From positions 1-50,607 of the forward strand of contig JAQIBN010000290.1 in NCBI GenBank assembly GCA_027859095.1: a stretch of DNA of 50,607 bases, given 5' to 3'. The DNA comes from Spirochaetia bacterium (GTDB taxonomy: Bacteria > Spirochaetota > Spirochaetia > B11-G9). Every line of letters begins with the position of its first letter. The first letter of the stretch is position 1. Positions 7,078 through 15,238 of the stretch are shown here, piece after piece. The notes under the pieces were generated by a model, which saw nothing but the letters and a program-made list of their open reading frames with translations, did not search any database and was not told the DNA's origin. The position numbers were made by a program, and so were the translations under genes.

Positions 7078-9267
7078 CTAAAAATTGTAACCCATAGAAA
7101 AATAAATCTGTTGCCGGTCGTCTTCATTCCATCCATAGAATAAAGAGACAGGAGCTAATGGGAAATCTACTATTAACCCTGTAGAAATTCCTTTAACAAA
7201 ATTATCTGAAAAAAGATCAGGATTATTTATATTGGCAATTGATACACTGGATTGGAAATAGAGTTTTTTAAAAATTTTTATACTATATTCCAACCGACCT
7301 ATAAGAGCATGCTCACTAAATAATTCTTCCTTATGATATCCTGGAAGATAAAATGGTCCTCCAATTTTAAAATTTTCATAAATAGGTAATTTGTTAAATG
7401 AAGTACCTGCAAAAAGATAAGTACTGATTGTTTGATTACTGCTTAAAGGGATATGGAGATCAAGATGCCCTTCTATTTTGGTAGAGCGTTGTATGCTTAT
7501 ATCAACATTTCCTATTGATCCTGCTTCTAAAGAAATATTTACTCCCTTATGTGGAAAATATTGATCATCGGTATTATCAAAATGGATTCTTCCAAATACA
7601 TTCCAATTATCTATTGTTTCAGCTGATATGGATAACTGTAAATTATCCTCCAGCCAGACTCTCTCACCACGAATTCCGGCCAGTAAGAGTAATTTCATAT
7701 AGATATGAGCACCAATAGAAAATTGTCCTACCAATCTATTAATATTCAATCTCCCAGTTTCTAAACCTTTATCATCATATACATATGGAGATTCCTGTTC
7801 ATAATACAGACCATTATTTAATGTAATAGCTGTGGAGAATAATCTATCATTTACAATTTCAAAACCTGCCTTTTTATAAATATCACCATATCTCATTAAA
7901 GGCATAAATCGTTCACCCCAGCCAAATAAATTAAAATGGATAATTTGAAAAAAACCGCTAAAACCTTCTTGTTCCTGATAATTAAAACCAAACCCTAAAG
8001 TACGAGGGTACTTTTCTATAACATGAATATTTATTCCAACATTATTATTCTCCAGCTTATCCAGTTCCAACCAGACATTTTCAAATAAACCTGTTGAATA
8101 AATCTCTTCTATACCCTTAAGTGCAAATTTTGTGCTGTAGATATCATCTTCCTTTAAGGGAAAATAACTATCAACAACTGCCCTTCTGACATTATTCAGT
8201 CCTGCAATATTGACATATTCTATATTCGCCAGGTCAAGTTTTGTTCTATCAATTTCATAAATTGAAGATATTCTGTTTCTTTCCTCCAATGGAATCAACT
8301 TTTTAATTTCATCCATTTTTGCTCTTGCTGCCTTATAGCCATACTCAATTAAATTATCCAGGTTTGTAAAATCATATGCTTCATGCCCTTTAAGATCCGG
8401 TTCAATAAGAATATCAGCAAGTTTAATATTTTCCCGGACAAGTTCATAAAAGGCTATATCCATTGTATGCTGGGCTACTTCCGCAATTGTTCTGGGTTCT
8501 TTTTCATAAGAAGGCACTCCAAGCACATCGCAGGCAATAATAATATCCGCACCCATTGCACTAACCACATCTGTTGGAAGATTATTAAGAACTCCTCCAT
8601 CAATTAATAATCGATTTTCAAAGCGTGTAGGGTAAAAAATCATAGGTATTGCCATACTTGCTCTTAAAGCCTGTGCAAGATCACCTTGCCCAAGAGATAC
8701 TGCTTCTCCAGTGGAAGTGTCCACTGCAACAGCACGATATGGTATAGATAGATTATCAAAATTTGATCCTCCGGCAAAATTTGCAGCAGAGGTATAATAA
8801 AAAAGCTCATTGCTAATACTTTGTCCATTATTAAATCCAGGAGGAATATAAATCTCCCAAAGCTTAAATCTAAGGCGTAGGAGTGGTTCAAGAATACCAT
8901 ACCTGCTTCCAATTAATTTGGCATCATTCCTGGGTTTACTATTAAATATATTTATCCAGTCAATTTCTTCAACTATTCTACACTGCTCGGAACTTGAATA
9001 ACCCGATGCATAGAGACCTCCAACAATACTACCCATACTTGTACCAGCAATTATATCAATAGGAATACCTTCTTCTTCAAAGGCCTGAATAACACCTATA
9101 TGTGCAATACCAAGAGCTCCACCTCCACTTAAAGCGAGACCAATTTTCAGTTTTTCTCCAGGTGAATTTTCTTCTAAGGTCTGTGCACTAATATTACCCA
9201 GAGATATAAAAATCAGAAAAAAAGAAATTTGTAAAATTAAAATTTTTTCTGGTATATTAGATTTCAT
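7078..9267 (-). CDS. patatin-like phospholipase with POTRA and beta-barrel (type Vd autotransporter)
   Basis: This 729-residue outer-membrane protein resembles PlpD of Pseudomonas. A signal peptide (residues 1-29, ending ISAQ) is followed by a patatin domain with the oxyanion loop LSGGGALG, the nucleophile elbow GTSMGS (Ser77) and the catalytic DGG (Asp223). Both dyad residues are intact, so phospholipase A activity is expected. A POTRA-like segment follows (about 335-410: IEYVNIAGLNNVRRAVVDSYFPLKEDD), then a BamA/surface-antigen barrel rich in alternating aromatic strands that ends in a C-terminal Phe (MGYNF), the barrel signal. The lipase is presumably secreted or surface-exposed through the barrel. 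It is transcribed alone or ahead of no close partner; the methyltransferase lies 71 bases upstream in the same direction. Confidence 0.9.
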   Translation of the reverse strand: MKSNIPEKILILQISFFLIFISLGNISAQTLEENSPGEKLKIGLALSGGGALGIAHIGVIQAFEEEGIPIDIIAGTSMGSIVGGLYASGYSSSEQCRIVEEIDWINIFNSKPRNDAKLIGSRYGILEPLLRLRFKLWEIYIPPGFNNGQSISNELFYYTSAANFAGGSNFDNLSIPYRAVAVDTSTGEAVSLGQGDLAQALRASMAIPMIFYPTRFENRLLIDGGVLNNLPTDVVSAMGADIIIACDVLGVPSYEKEPRTIAEVAQHTMDIAFYELVRENIKLADILIEPDLKGHEAYDFTNLDNLIEYGYKAARAKMDEIKKLIPLEERNRISSIYEIDRTKLDLANIEYVNIAGLNNVRRAVVDSYFPLKEDDIYSTKFALKGIEEIYSTGLFENVWLELDKLENNNVGINIHVIEKYPRTLGFGFNYQEQEGFSGFFQIIHFNLFGWGERFMPLMRYGDIYKKAGFEIVNDRLFSTAITLNNGLYYEQESPYVYDDKGLETGRLNINRLVGQFSIGAHIYMKLLLLAGIRGERVWLEDNLQLSISAETIDNWNVFGRIHFDNTDDQYFPHKGVNISLEAGSIGNVDISIQRSTKIEGHLDLHIPLSSNQTISTYLFAGTSFNKLPIYENFKIGGPFYLPGYHKEELFSEHALIGRLEYSIKIFKKLYFQSSVSIANINNPDLFSDNFVKGISTGLIVDFPLAPVSLFYGWNEDDRQQIYFSMGYNF

Positions 9268-9338
9268 TCAAAGGCTCCAAAGATTCAAATACTTTATTGA
9301 ATTTTAGTATAACACTCAAATACAAAGAGAAATAGAAC

Positions 9339-10037
9339 TTATATTGGCTTTTGAAATATGATAACATCTTTACCAAAATAGAAAGTTTCTGCTTTCCATT
9401 TTATAGACAGCCACTCCATTGTTTTTTTAGAGTAAAAACACACATGGGTGAGATCATTTTTATAATGCCAGTTGGAAAAGGCCTCTTTATCCAGTGCAAG
9501 CTTGGTCATTATACCAAGCCAGCCTCCAGGTTTAAGGATTGACCATAGAAGATCAAATTCAACAGAAGGAGTATGAAGATGCTCAACTACTTCACTGGCA
9601 GTTATAAAATCATATTTGCCAGTAAGAACATTCTTATCCCTTGCATAAAAAGTATCATACAAATTCATAGAGTGTCCTGCTTCTTCAAACATAACAGAGA
9701 GGGTTGGCCCAGGACCGCAGCCAAAGTCCAGACCGGAACTTCCAGGGCTTATTCTTATATTAAGCGGATTAAACAACCGGCTTAAAAATTTACGATAACC
9801 CATATCATCTGCTGAGTTCTGATGCTTATCATACTCAAGCTTCTCATCTTCTCTGGATAAATATTGGAAAGGAGGTACATGAATAAGATTGCATTGTAAA
9901 CACCTGTAATAATCACGATGACCATCAGTAAAAAAATAATGGCTGTCCCTTGAGCTTGAACATAAGGGACAGTGAAAAGATGATTTAATAACGGATTCCA
10001 TCCTGAAGAGCATTTCCAATCTCTTTAAGTTTGTCAC
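9339..10037 (-). CDS. class I SAM-dependent methyltransferase with N-terminal zinc-binding motif
   Basis: The N-terminal part has two cysteine pairs (CPLCSSSRDSHYF and YRCLQCNLIHV), a zinc-ribbon-like motif often fused to Methyltransf_23 domains. The Rossmann part shows motif I (GLDFGCGPGPTLSVM) and the late motif LWSILKPGGWLGIMT. The substrate is unknown; relatives act on sugars, lipids or small metabolites. The longest frame starts at a GTG at 10037 without a ribosome-binding sequence. The ATG at 10013, preceded by AAAGAGATTGGAA, looks like the better start and keeps both cysteine pairs. It is followed by the patatin gene. Confidence 0.72.
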   Translation of the reverse strand: MTNLKRLEMLFRMESVIKSSFHCPLCSSSRDSHYFFTDGHRDYYRCLQCNLIHVPPFQYLSREDEKLEYDKHQNSADDMGYRKFLSRLFNPLNIRISPGSSGLDFGCGPGPTLSVMFEEAGHSMNLYDTFYARDKNVLTGKYDFITASEVVEHLHTPSVEFDLLWSILKPGGWLGIMTKLALDKEAFSNWHYKNDLTHVCFYSKKTMEWLSIKWKAETFYFGKDVIIFQKPI

Positions 10038-10083
10038 TTAGGTTTTTAAACATTTCTACTCCATTTTCTGACTACTTAATATC

Positions 10084-11550
10084 CTAAACCTCTTTAAGAA
10101 CCTTCAAAAGAAACTCCCATACAGCAGCAACTGAAGAAACTTTCAACCGCTCATCCGGTGTATGAACATCTTCCATATCTGGACCAAAGGAGATCATTTC
10201 CATATTTTCGAGCTTATCACCTATTACTCCGCATTCAAGGCCTGCATGAATAGCACGAACTCCTGGCTCCTTCCCTTCTTCTCTTTTGTAAATTTTCTTA
10301 AACAGTTTAAGTATATTACTTTCAGGATTCGGTTCCCATGAAGGGTATCGGCTTTCAAATTGTACATCAGCTCCACCAGCTTCCATAATAGCCTGAACTT
10401 TTCCGGCAATTTCATCATTTTCAGACATTACAGAAGACCTCTGGCTGGTTGTTATTTCCAGGTTACCATTTTTTTTAAAAATAGAGGCAAGATTTGTCGA
10501 TGTTTCCACGAGACCTGGAACCTTCCTACTCATTTTAATAACACCATGGGGTAAAGAATAGAGAATTCCAAGAAGTCTGTTCGAAAAATCCTCAGTAAAA
10601 ACCTTTTCAGGGATTGAATTTTCTTCAACAACTTTTACACTCATATTTGTTTCAAGATCACCTATCTCATTTTTTAGAATCCTGCTGTATTCAGAAATTG
10701 TATCTACTATCACTTCAGGATCTTCAGCAGTAAAAGAGATAAATATCTCACGGGGTATTGCATTGTGTTTTCCACCACCATTTATTTTATGAGTCTGTAC
10801 TTTGGTTTTAGAACTTATATCACGAAGAATCCTTGCAGCAACCGATATAGCATTACCCCTTTCCTCATGAATTTCTGCTCCCGAATGGCCACCTTTAAAA
10901 CCTGTTACCTGTAACTCATAGGAATTATGTCCAGATGGTACAGACTCTTCTTCAACGGTCAAATTTCCAATAGTGGTTACACCACCTGCACAGCCAATAT
11001 AAAATATCCCCTCTTCCTCAGAATCAATATTGAATAGGATAGTTCCATCTACTATTGAAGGATCCAGGTCCAAAGCTCCTGTAAGTGCAGATTCCTCATC
11101 TATAGTAAACAAAGCTTCCAGAGGTCCATGCTCAATAGTTTTTGACTCCAGAACAGCCAGTGACATTGCAACAGCAATTCCATTATCAGCTCCAAGAGTT
11201 GTGCCATCTGCAGTTACCCAGCCATCTTTTTCCAATAGTTTAATAGGATCAACTGAAAAATCATGATCTGTTCCTGCATTTTTTTCACAAACCATATCAA
11301 CATGCCCCTGAAGAACAACTCCAGGCAAATTTTCCATTCCCGGGGTTGCTGGCTTTTTTATACAGATATTTTGTATTTTATCCTGCTTATAGGTAAGATT
11401 ATTTTTTTTGCAGAAAACTTTAAGATAGGCCAGGATCTTCTCCTCTTTAGTTGAACATCTTGGTATTTGTGAAATTTCGTAAAATTGGTTCCATACTACT
11501 GATGGTTCCATAGCAATTATTTCATTCTTTGTCATATTAACCTTCTTCAA
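10084..11550 (-). CDS. pepD: aminoacyl-histidine dipeptidase (PepD, M20C)
   Basis: This cytosolic zinc dipeptidase cleaves Xaa-His and other dipeptides. It is 488 residues long, normal for PepD. The metal-binding motifs are visible: LQGHVDMVC, TLGADNGIAVAM, FTIDEESALTGALDLD and the C-terminal GPDMEDVHTPDERL. The lid domain has GFKGGHSGAEIHEERGNAI. The ATG at 11550 begins MKKVNMTKNEII; a second ATG lies five codons later. It is divergent from the TetR-led efflux operon, with 158 bases between the starts. Confidence 0.93.
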   Translation of the reverse strand: MKKVNMTKNEIIAMEPSVVWNQFYEISQIPRCSTKEEKILAYLKVFCKKNNLTYKQDKIQNICIKKPATPGMENLPGVVLQGHVDMVCEKNAGTDHDFSVDPIKLLEKDGWVTADGTTLGADNGIAVAMSLAVLESKTIEHGPLEALFTIDEESALTGALDLDPSIVDGTILFNIDSEEEGIFYIGCAGGVTTIGNLTVEEESVPSGHNSYELQVTGFKGGHSGAEIHEERGNAISVAARILRDISSKTKVQTHKINGGGKHNAIPREIFISFTAEDPEVIVDTISEYSRILKNEIGDLETNMSVKVVEENSIPEKVFTEDFSNRLLGILYSLPHGVIKMSRKVPGLVETSTNLASIFKKNGNLEITTSQRSSVMSENDEIAGKVQAIMEAGGADVQFESRYPSWEPNPESNILKLFKKIYKREEGKEPGVRAIHAGLECGVIGDKLENMEMISFGPDMEDVHTPDERLKVSSVAAVWEFLLKVLKEV

Positions 11551-11635
11551 ATAATTTTAGTACAATAATTGTAACATAATTATTCAGTCGATACATCTTT
11601 GATAGATCCAGTTTCTTTTTTTTATAAATTTTCTA

Positions 11636-11664
11636 TTGACACTAATTTTATTAAGCTCTATCTT
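11636..11664 (+). promoter_or_regulatory. sigma-70 type promoter of the efflux operon
   Basis: TTGACA (11636-11641), a 17-base spacer and TATCTT (11659-11664) form a near-ideal housekeeping promoter. Transcription should start at about 11671, exactly where the operator palindrome begins, 38 bases before the regulator's ATG. Confidence 0.85.
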
Positions 11665-11671
11665 ACAAAAA

Positions 11672-11691
11672 GTTACCGTCTGTTCGGTAAC
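11672..11691. promoter_or_regulatory. TetR-type operator palindrome
   Basis: GTTACCG (11672-11678) and CGGTAAC (11685-11691) are perfect 7-base inverted repeats around a 6-base spacer. The site overlaps the expected transcription start of the promoter just upstream, a position where a bound TetR dimer would block initiation. The regulator gene begins 18 bases later, so autoregulation of the whole operon is the natural reading. Confidence 0.82.
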
Positions 11692-11708
11692 ATATAAATA
11701 AGGAAGTT

Positions 11709-12929
11709 ATGAATAAGCGGGAACAAAAAACTCAGGCTATAATAGATACAGCTTTTAATGTTTGGAGTAATAGCTTTTTCTACAATACCTCTCTCTCCTC
11801 CCTTGCTGATGCATTGGGTATGTCTAAGCCTGCAATATATCGTTATTTTAAAAATAAAGATGCTCTTCTTTTGGCAATGAAAGATGATTTTATTTCTAAA
11901 TACCAATCTCTTCTTGAAAAATCAAAGCCCATAAAAGAGTCTGGGTTAGAAAATTTTCTTATGGTATACATCGAAGGCCCTGTCAGATTCTTTGCAGAAA
12001 ACTACCAGTACTATAGATTTTTTGTCCTGCAACTGCTCAATATGAGCCAGGATGTGGAGTTACTGTTTAAGGAGATGAATGGGGAAAAAGAAAATTTTCT
12101 GGATCCGGGAATATTGGTGCATTATGGATTTACAGAGACTGAAGCTCAATCTATTTCGGGATTCATCCTGTCTGTAGCCGGATTTCTTCTTAATCAGACC
12201 CTTTTCACAAAATCACTTTTTACTAAAAAAGAAATTGATCAGATGCTTAAGGCCATAAGAGTAATTGTGCTTTATGGATTAGCAGGAAAAAAGGATCGAA
12301 ACACCGGAATTGACTATACAGAGATCGAAAGGATTTCAAGAATCGAAAAAAACGATGTACTGCCCTTTAATAAAATATTTACAGCCGTTGCTGAAGTTAT
12401 TGCAGATAAGGGCATATGGAATACAACTGTTGATGCTATTGCAGAACATCTGGATATGAGTAAAAGCAGTCTCTATTTCTACTTTGATAACAAAGAACAA
12501 ATGATAAAAGATGTAATTGGAAGCGAAAGAGATCGATTAAATGAATTGATTGTAGAAAGAATAGTTAAGTTTGAATCCTATGAAGAACAACTTTACTGTA
12601 TTTTTTATGTAATGAGCTCCTACTTTCTCCTAAAACCATCAATTTTCACAATTATGAACTGGTTAAGATATCAGTTTTTAACCAAATCTACAAAACCTGT
12701 AGATCATAAACTGGAAGAATTTTCTGAATATATAAACCTTCTTACAAAAACCAGCAGCTTTAATCCCATTGGGTTTCCTGCTGAATTAATTGCAGAAGGA
12801 CTCAGCTTTATTCTTATTCATGGATTATGGGAGTGTATAGAAAAAAACAATTCCCGTGAGAACTTGAAATTGCGTATTAGAAATATTCATCAACTTTTAC
12901 TATATGGACTTAAGGGGAACTTAAAATGA
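11709..12929 (+). CDS. tandem TetR-family transcriptional regulator
   Basis: This is a 406-residue protein built from two TetR units in one chain. The first has its helix-turn-helix at about residues 27-55 (TSLSSLADALGMSKPAIYRYFKNK) and a ligand domain to about 195. The second helix-turn-helix is at about 235-262 (TTVDAIAEHLDMSKSSLYFYFDNK) and has its own C-terminal ligand domain. Ordinary TetR proteins are about 200 residues and dimerise, so this looks like a covalent pseudo-dimer. Its ATG follows AAGGAAGTT and lies just after the operator palindrome. Its last codons overlap the TolC-like gene by 4 bases (ATGA). It most likely represses the efflux operon it heads until a toxic ligand binds. 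Confidence 0.88.
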   Translation: MNKREQKTQAIIDTAFNVWSNSFFYNTSLSSLADALGMSKPAIYRYFKNKDALLLAMKDDFISKYQSLLEKSKPIKESGLENFLMVYIEGPVRFFAENYQYYRFFVLQLLNMSQDVELLFKEMNGEKENFLDPGILVHYGFTETEAQSISGFILSVAGFLLNQTLFTKSLFTKKEIDQMLKAIRVIVLYGLAGKKDRNTGIDYTEIERISRIEKNDVLPFNKIFTAVAEVIADKGIWNTTVDAIAEHLDMSKSSLYFYFDNKEQMIKDVIGSERDRLNELIVERIVKFESYEEQLYCIFYVMSSYFLLKPSIFTIMNWLRYQFLTKSTKPVDHKLEEFSEYINLLTKTSSFNPIGFPAELIAEGLSFILIHGLWECIEKNNSRENLKLRIRNIHQLLLYGLKGNLK

Positions 12930-14272
12930 AAAAAATATTATCAGTTTTAGGATTTAGTTTTATTCTAATAACAATAATTTCTGCTGAAACAGTAATACTC
13001 GATATTGATAAATCTGTTGAATTAGCACTGGGAAACAACCTGGGACTTAAAAGCAGTAGAATAGATGTTGAAATGAAGAAGAGAACTACAGACCATTCCT
13101 GGAACAATTTTATACCGACTGTTCAAGCAAGCGCTAATTTAATGAGATGGAATACTGAACAAATAGCAGGTATTCCAGGCTTTGAAGTAGCTCTTGACAG
13201 ATGGAATCTTTCAACAGGGTTGGATATTTCCCTTAACCTCAGTTATGCACTTTTTAAGGAAATGGAAGGAACAAAACTGGATTATGAAGCAGGACTAATA
13301 ACTTATGAAATAGCCCTTAAGCAGCTTGAAAGGGATGTTAGAAAGAACTTTTACAATATTCTGGTATATGAAGAAAACTTATGGCTCATGGAACAGAATA
13401 TTGAGGCTGCAAACAGCAGATTTGAACAGGCTAAAATTAACTACAAAAACGGTCTGGTTCCTGAATTGACTGTCTTATCAGCCCAGGTTGGTTACGAAAA
13501 CCTTAAGCCTGCCTTAACAGAAATGAATCTGGGCTATGAAACAATGAAAGACGGTTTTAAAATCCTTCTTGGAATTGATTTGTCAGAAGATATCACCCTG
13601 GAAGGTGATATTGTTATCAACCCTGTTTCCCTGGATACAGAAAAACTGACAAATTATTTTTTAGGTGCCAGGCTGGATATACAATCCATGAATAAATCTG
13701 TTCAAAGTCTTGAAAATGCAAAATCCACATTAAAACTACAGACAATGACACCTATGCTTATATTAGGTTTAAATTTTGACCCCACATTCCAGGCTGACCC
13801 TTGGGAAAATAACTGGTTTGAAAATATGGGAGATAATTGGAGCCAGCAGAGTGGAATGTTTAGAATGACACTGGCTATGTCTCTGGATCCATTTCTTCCA
13901 TGGTCGAAGACACAAACTGGTATAAAAGACATGGAAGATGGAATTACTCAATTAAAACTTGGTATAACCCAGGCAAGGATAGGGGCTGAAATGGAAATTA
14001 AAACCCTTGTAATGAAGCTGAATAAATCCATGGAGCAACTGGAAACTTTAATTTTAAATATTAGTCTTGCTCATGAAGCCTACAGGATGTCCCAGGAGGC
14101 TTATGATTCGGGAAGCAGAGAACTTCTTGAAGTAAAAGATGCTGAAAGAGATCTGAATACTGCAAAACTGGAAGTCTTAAAAGAAAAATACAACTATATA
14201 ACCGGATTGCTTGATCTGGAATATGCCTTAAACGCCTCTTTAGAAGAAATAAAGGAAATATCAAATGAATAA
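12926..14272 (+). CDS. TolC-family outer membrane efflux protein
   Basis: This 448-residue protein has an N-terminal signal peptide (MKKILSVLGFSFILITIISA) and two repeats of the outer-membrane efflux protein domain: alternating coiled-coil helices (LEQAKINYKNGLVPELTVLSAQ-like hinge, later SGSRELLEVKDAERDLNTAKLEV). It would form the trimeric exit duct for the RND pump. The start overlaps the tandem TetR stop by 4 bases, and its end overlaps the fusion-protein gene by 8 bases, so the genes are tightly coupled. The central region (about 255-310) is Met/Trp-rich and more variable. Confidence 0.9.
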   Translation: MKKILSVLGFSFILITIISAETVILDIDKSVELALGNNLGLKSSRIDVEMKKRTTDHSWNNFIPTVQASANLMRWNTEQIAGIPGFEVALDRWNLSTGLDISLNLSYALFKEMEGTKLDYEAGLITYEIALKQLERDVRKNFYNILVYEENLWLMEQNIEAANSRFEQAKINYKNGLVPELTVLSAQVGYENLKPALTEMNLGYETMKDGFKILLGIDLSEDITLEGDIVINPVSLDTEKLTNYFLGARLDIQSMNKSVQSLENAKSTLKLQTMTPMLILGLNFDPTFQADPWENNWFENMGDNWSQQSGMFRMTLAMSLDPFLPWSKTQTGIKDMEDGITQLKLGITQARIGAEMEIKTLVMKLNKSMEQLETLILNISLAHEAYRMSQEAYDSGSRELLEVKDAERDLNTAKLEVLKEKYNYITGLLDLEYALNASLEEIKEISNE

Positions 14273-15227
14273 AAAAAGAAGACCCTACACAATTATACTA
14301 CTTACCATTTTTATCTTAATTTCTGCTTGCAGTAATAAAACTAAAGAAACTTCAGAAGATATTCAGGAAATGGATGAAGAACAGATCACAGTTTTTGCAG
14401 TAAGTACAACACTGTCTGTAGAAGGAGAAATTAAAGATTATCTCCAGTTAAATGGTGATGTTACTGCAAAAACTACTGTTGATACCTTTGCAGATACAGC
14501 AGGAAAACTTAATAAGTTATTTATAAAAGTTGGTGATACTGTTCGAAAAGATCAGATTATTGCAGAAGTTGATCCTTCCAGACCAGGAATGACCTTTGCT
14601 TCAAGCCCGGTGAAAGCATCAATATCCGGTACTGTTACCCAGGTGCCCATACAGATAGGAAGCCAGATAGCTCCCAGTCAGATAATTGCCAAAATCAGTA
14701 AAATGGATGAGATGGAAATAATCATCTATGTTCCAGAAAGATTTATTTCAAAAATGAGGACAGGGCTTTCAGCAATTATTAAAACCGCTGCATATCCAGG
14801 AGAGATTTTTACCGGAAGCATTCAGGAATTAAGTCCTGTTGTTGATCAGATCTCAAGAACTATGGAAGTGAAAATTCGACTCAATGATATGAGCTCAAAA
14901 CTCAAAGCAGGTATGTTTGTAGAGGTAAAAATTATTACTGAAGAAAAAAGTGGAATTGTGAAATTACCTGCAGAAGCTCTAATTAATCGTTTTGGAGAAT
15001 ACTATGTTTTCGTTTTAACAGAAGATAATGAATCAAATGAAAGGCATATAGCTGAAAAGAGGCTGGTTACACCAGGTTTAAGAATGGATAATCAGTTGGA
15101 GATTCTAAATGGACTCCTTGGTGGTGAAGTAGTGGTAGTCAGGGGGCAAACCTTGATTGAAAATCAATCTATGGTAAAAATTGTCAGCACTGTTGACCCT
15201 CTCAGCGTTAGTGACGAAGTACAGTAA
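14265..15227 (+). CDS. RND efflux membrane fusion protein, lipoprotein
   Basis: This 320-residue periplasmic adaptor links the RND pump to the TolC-like duct. The N-terminus has a lipoprotein signal ending in LILISACS, with Cys at about 22, so it is probably anchored to the inner membrane. Then come the split biotinyl-lipoyl hairpin (GKLNKLFIKVGDTVRKDQIIAEVDPS and SPVKASISGTVTQVPIQIGSQI), a beta-barrel domain and the membrane-proximal domain ending NGLLGGEVVVVRGQTLI. The alpha-hairpin is almost absent, which is short for the family but seen in related spirochaete and Bacteroidetes adaptors. It overlaps the TolC-like gene and ends 11 bases before the pump gene. Confidence 0.9.
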   Translation: MNKKRRPYTIILLTIFILISACSNKTKETSEDIQEMDEEQITVFAVSTTLSVEGEIKDYLQLNGDVTAKTTVDTFADTAGKLNKLFIKVGDTVRKDQIIAEVDPSRPGMTFASSPVKASISGTVTQVPIQIGSQIAPSQIIAKISKMDEMEIIIYVPERFISKMRTGLSAIIKTAAYPGEIFTGSIQELSPVVDQISRTMEVKIRLNDMSSKLKAGMFVEVKIITEEKSGIVKLPAEALINRFGEYYVFVLTEDNESNERHIAEKRLVTPGLRMDNQLEILNGLLGGEVVVVRGQTLIENQSMVKIVSTVDPLSVSDEVQ

Positions 15228-15238
15228 GGAGAAGGGAA

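Noticed and set aside
9943-9972. Inverted repeat CTGTCCCTT...AAGGGACAG resembling the dispersed palindrome ends.
   Set aside because: It lies inside the methyltransferase coding sequence over the conserved CPLC zinc motif, so the pairing is better explained by codon constraint and chance.
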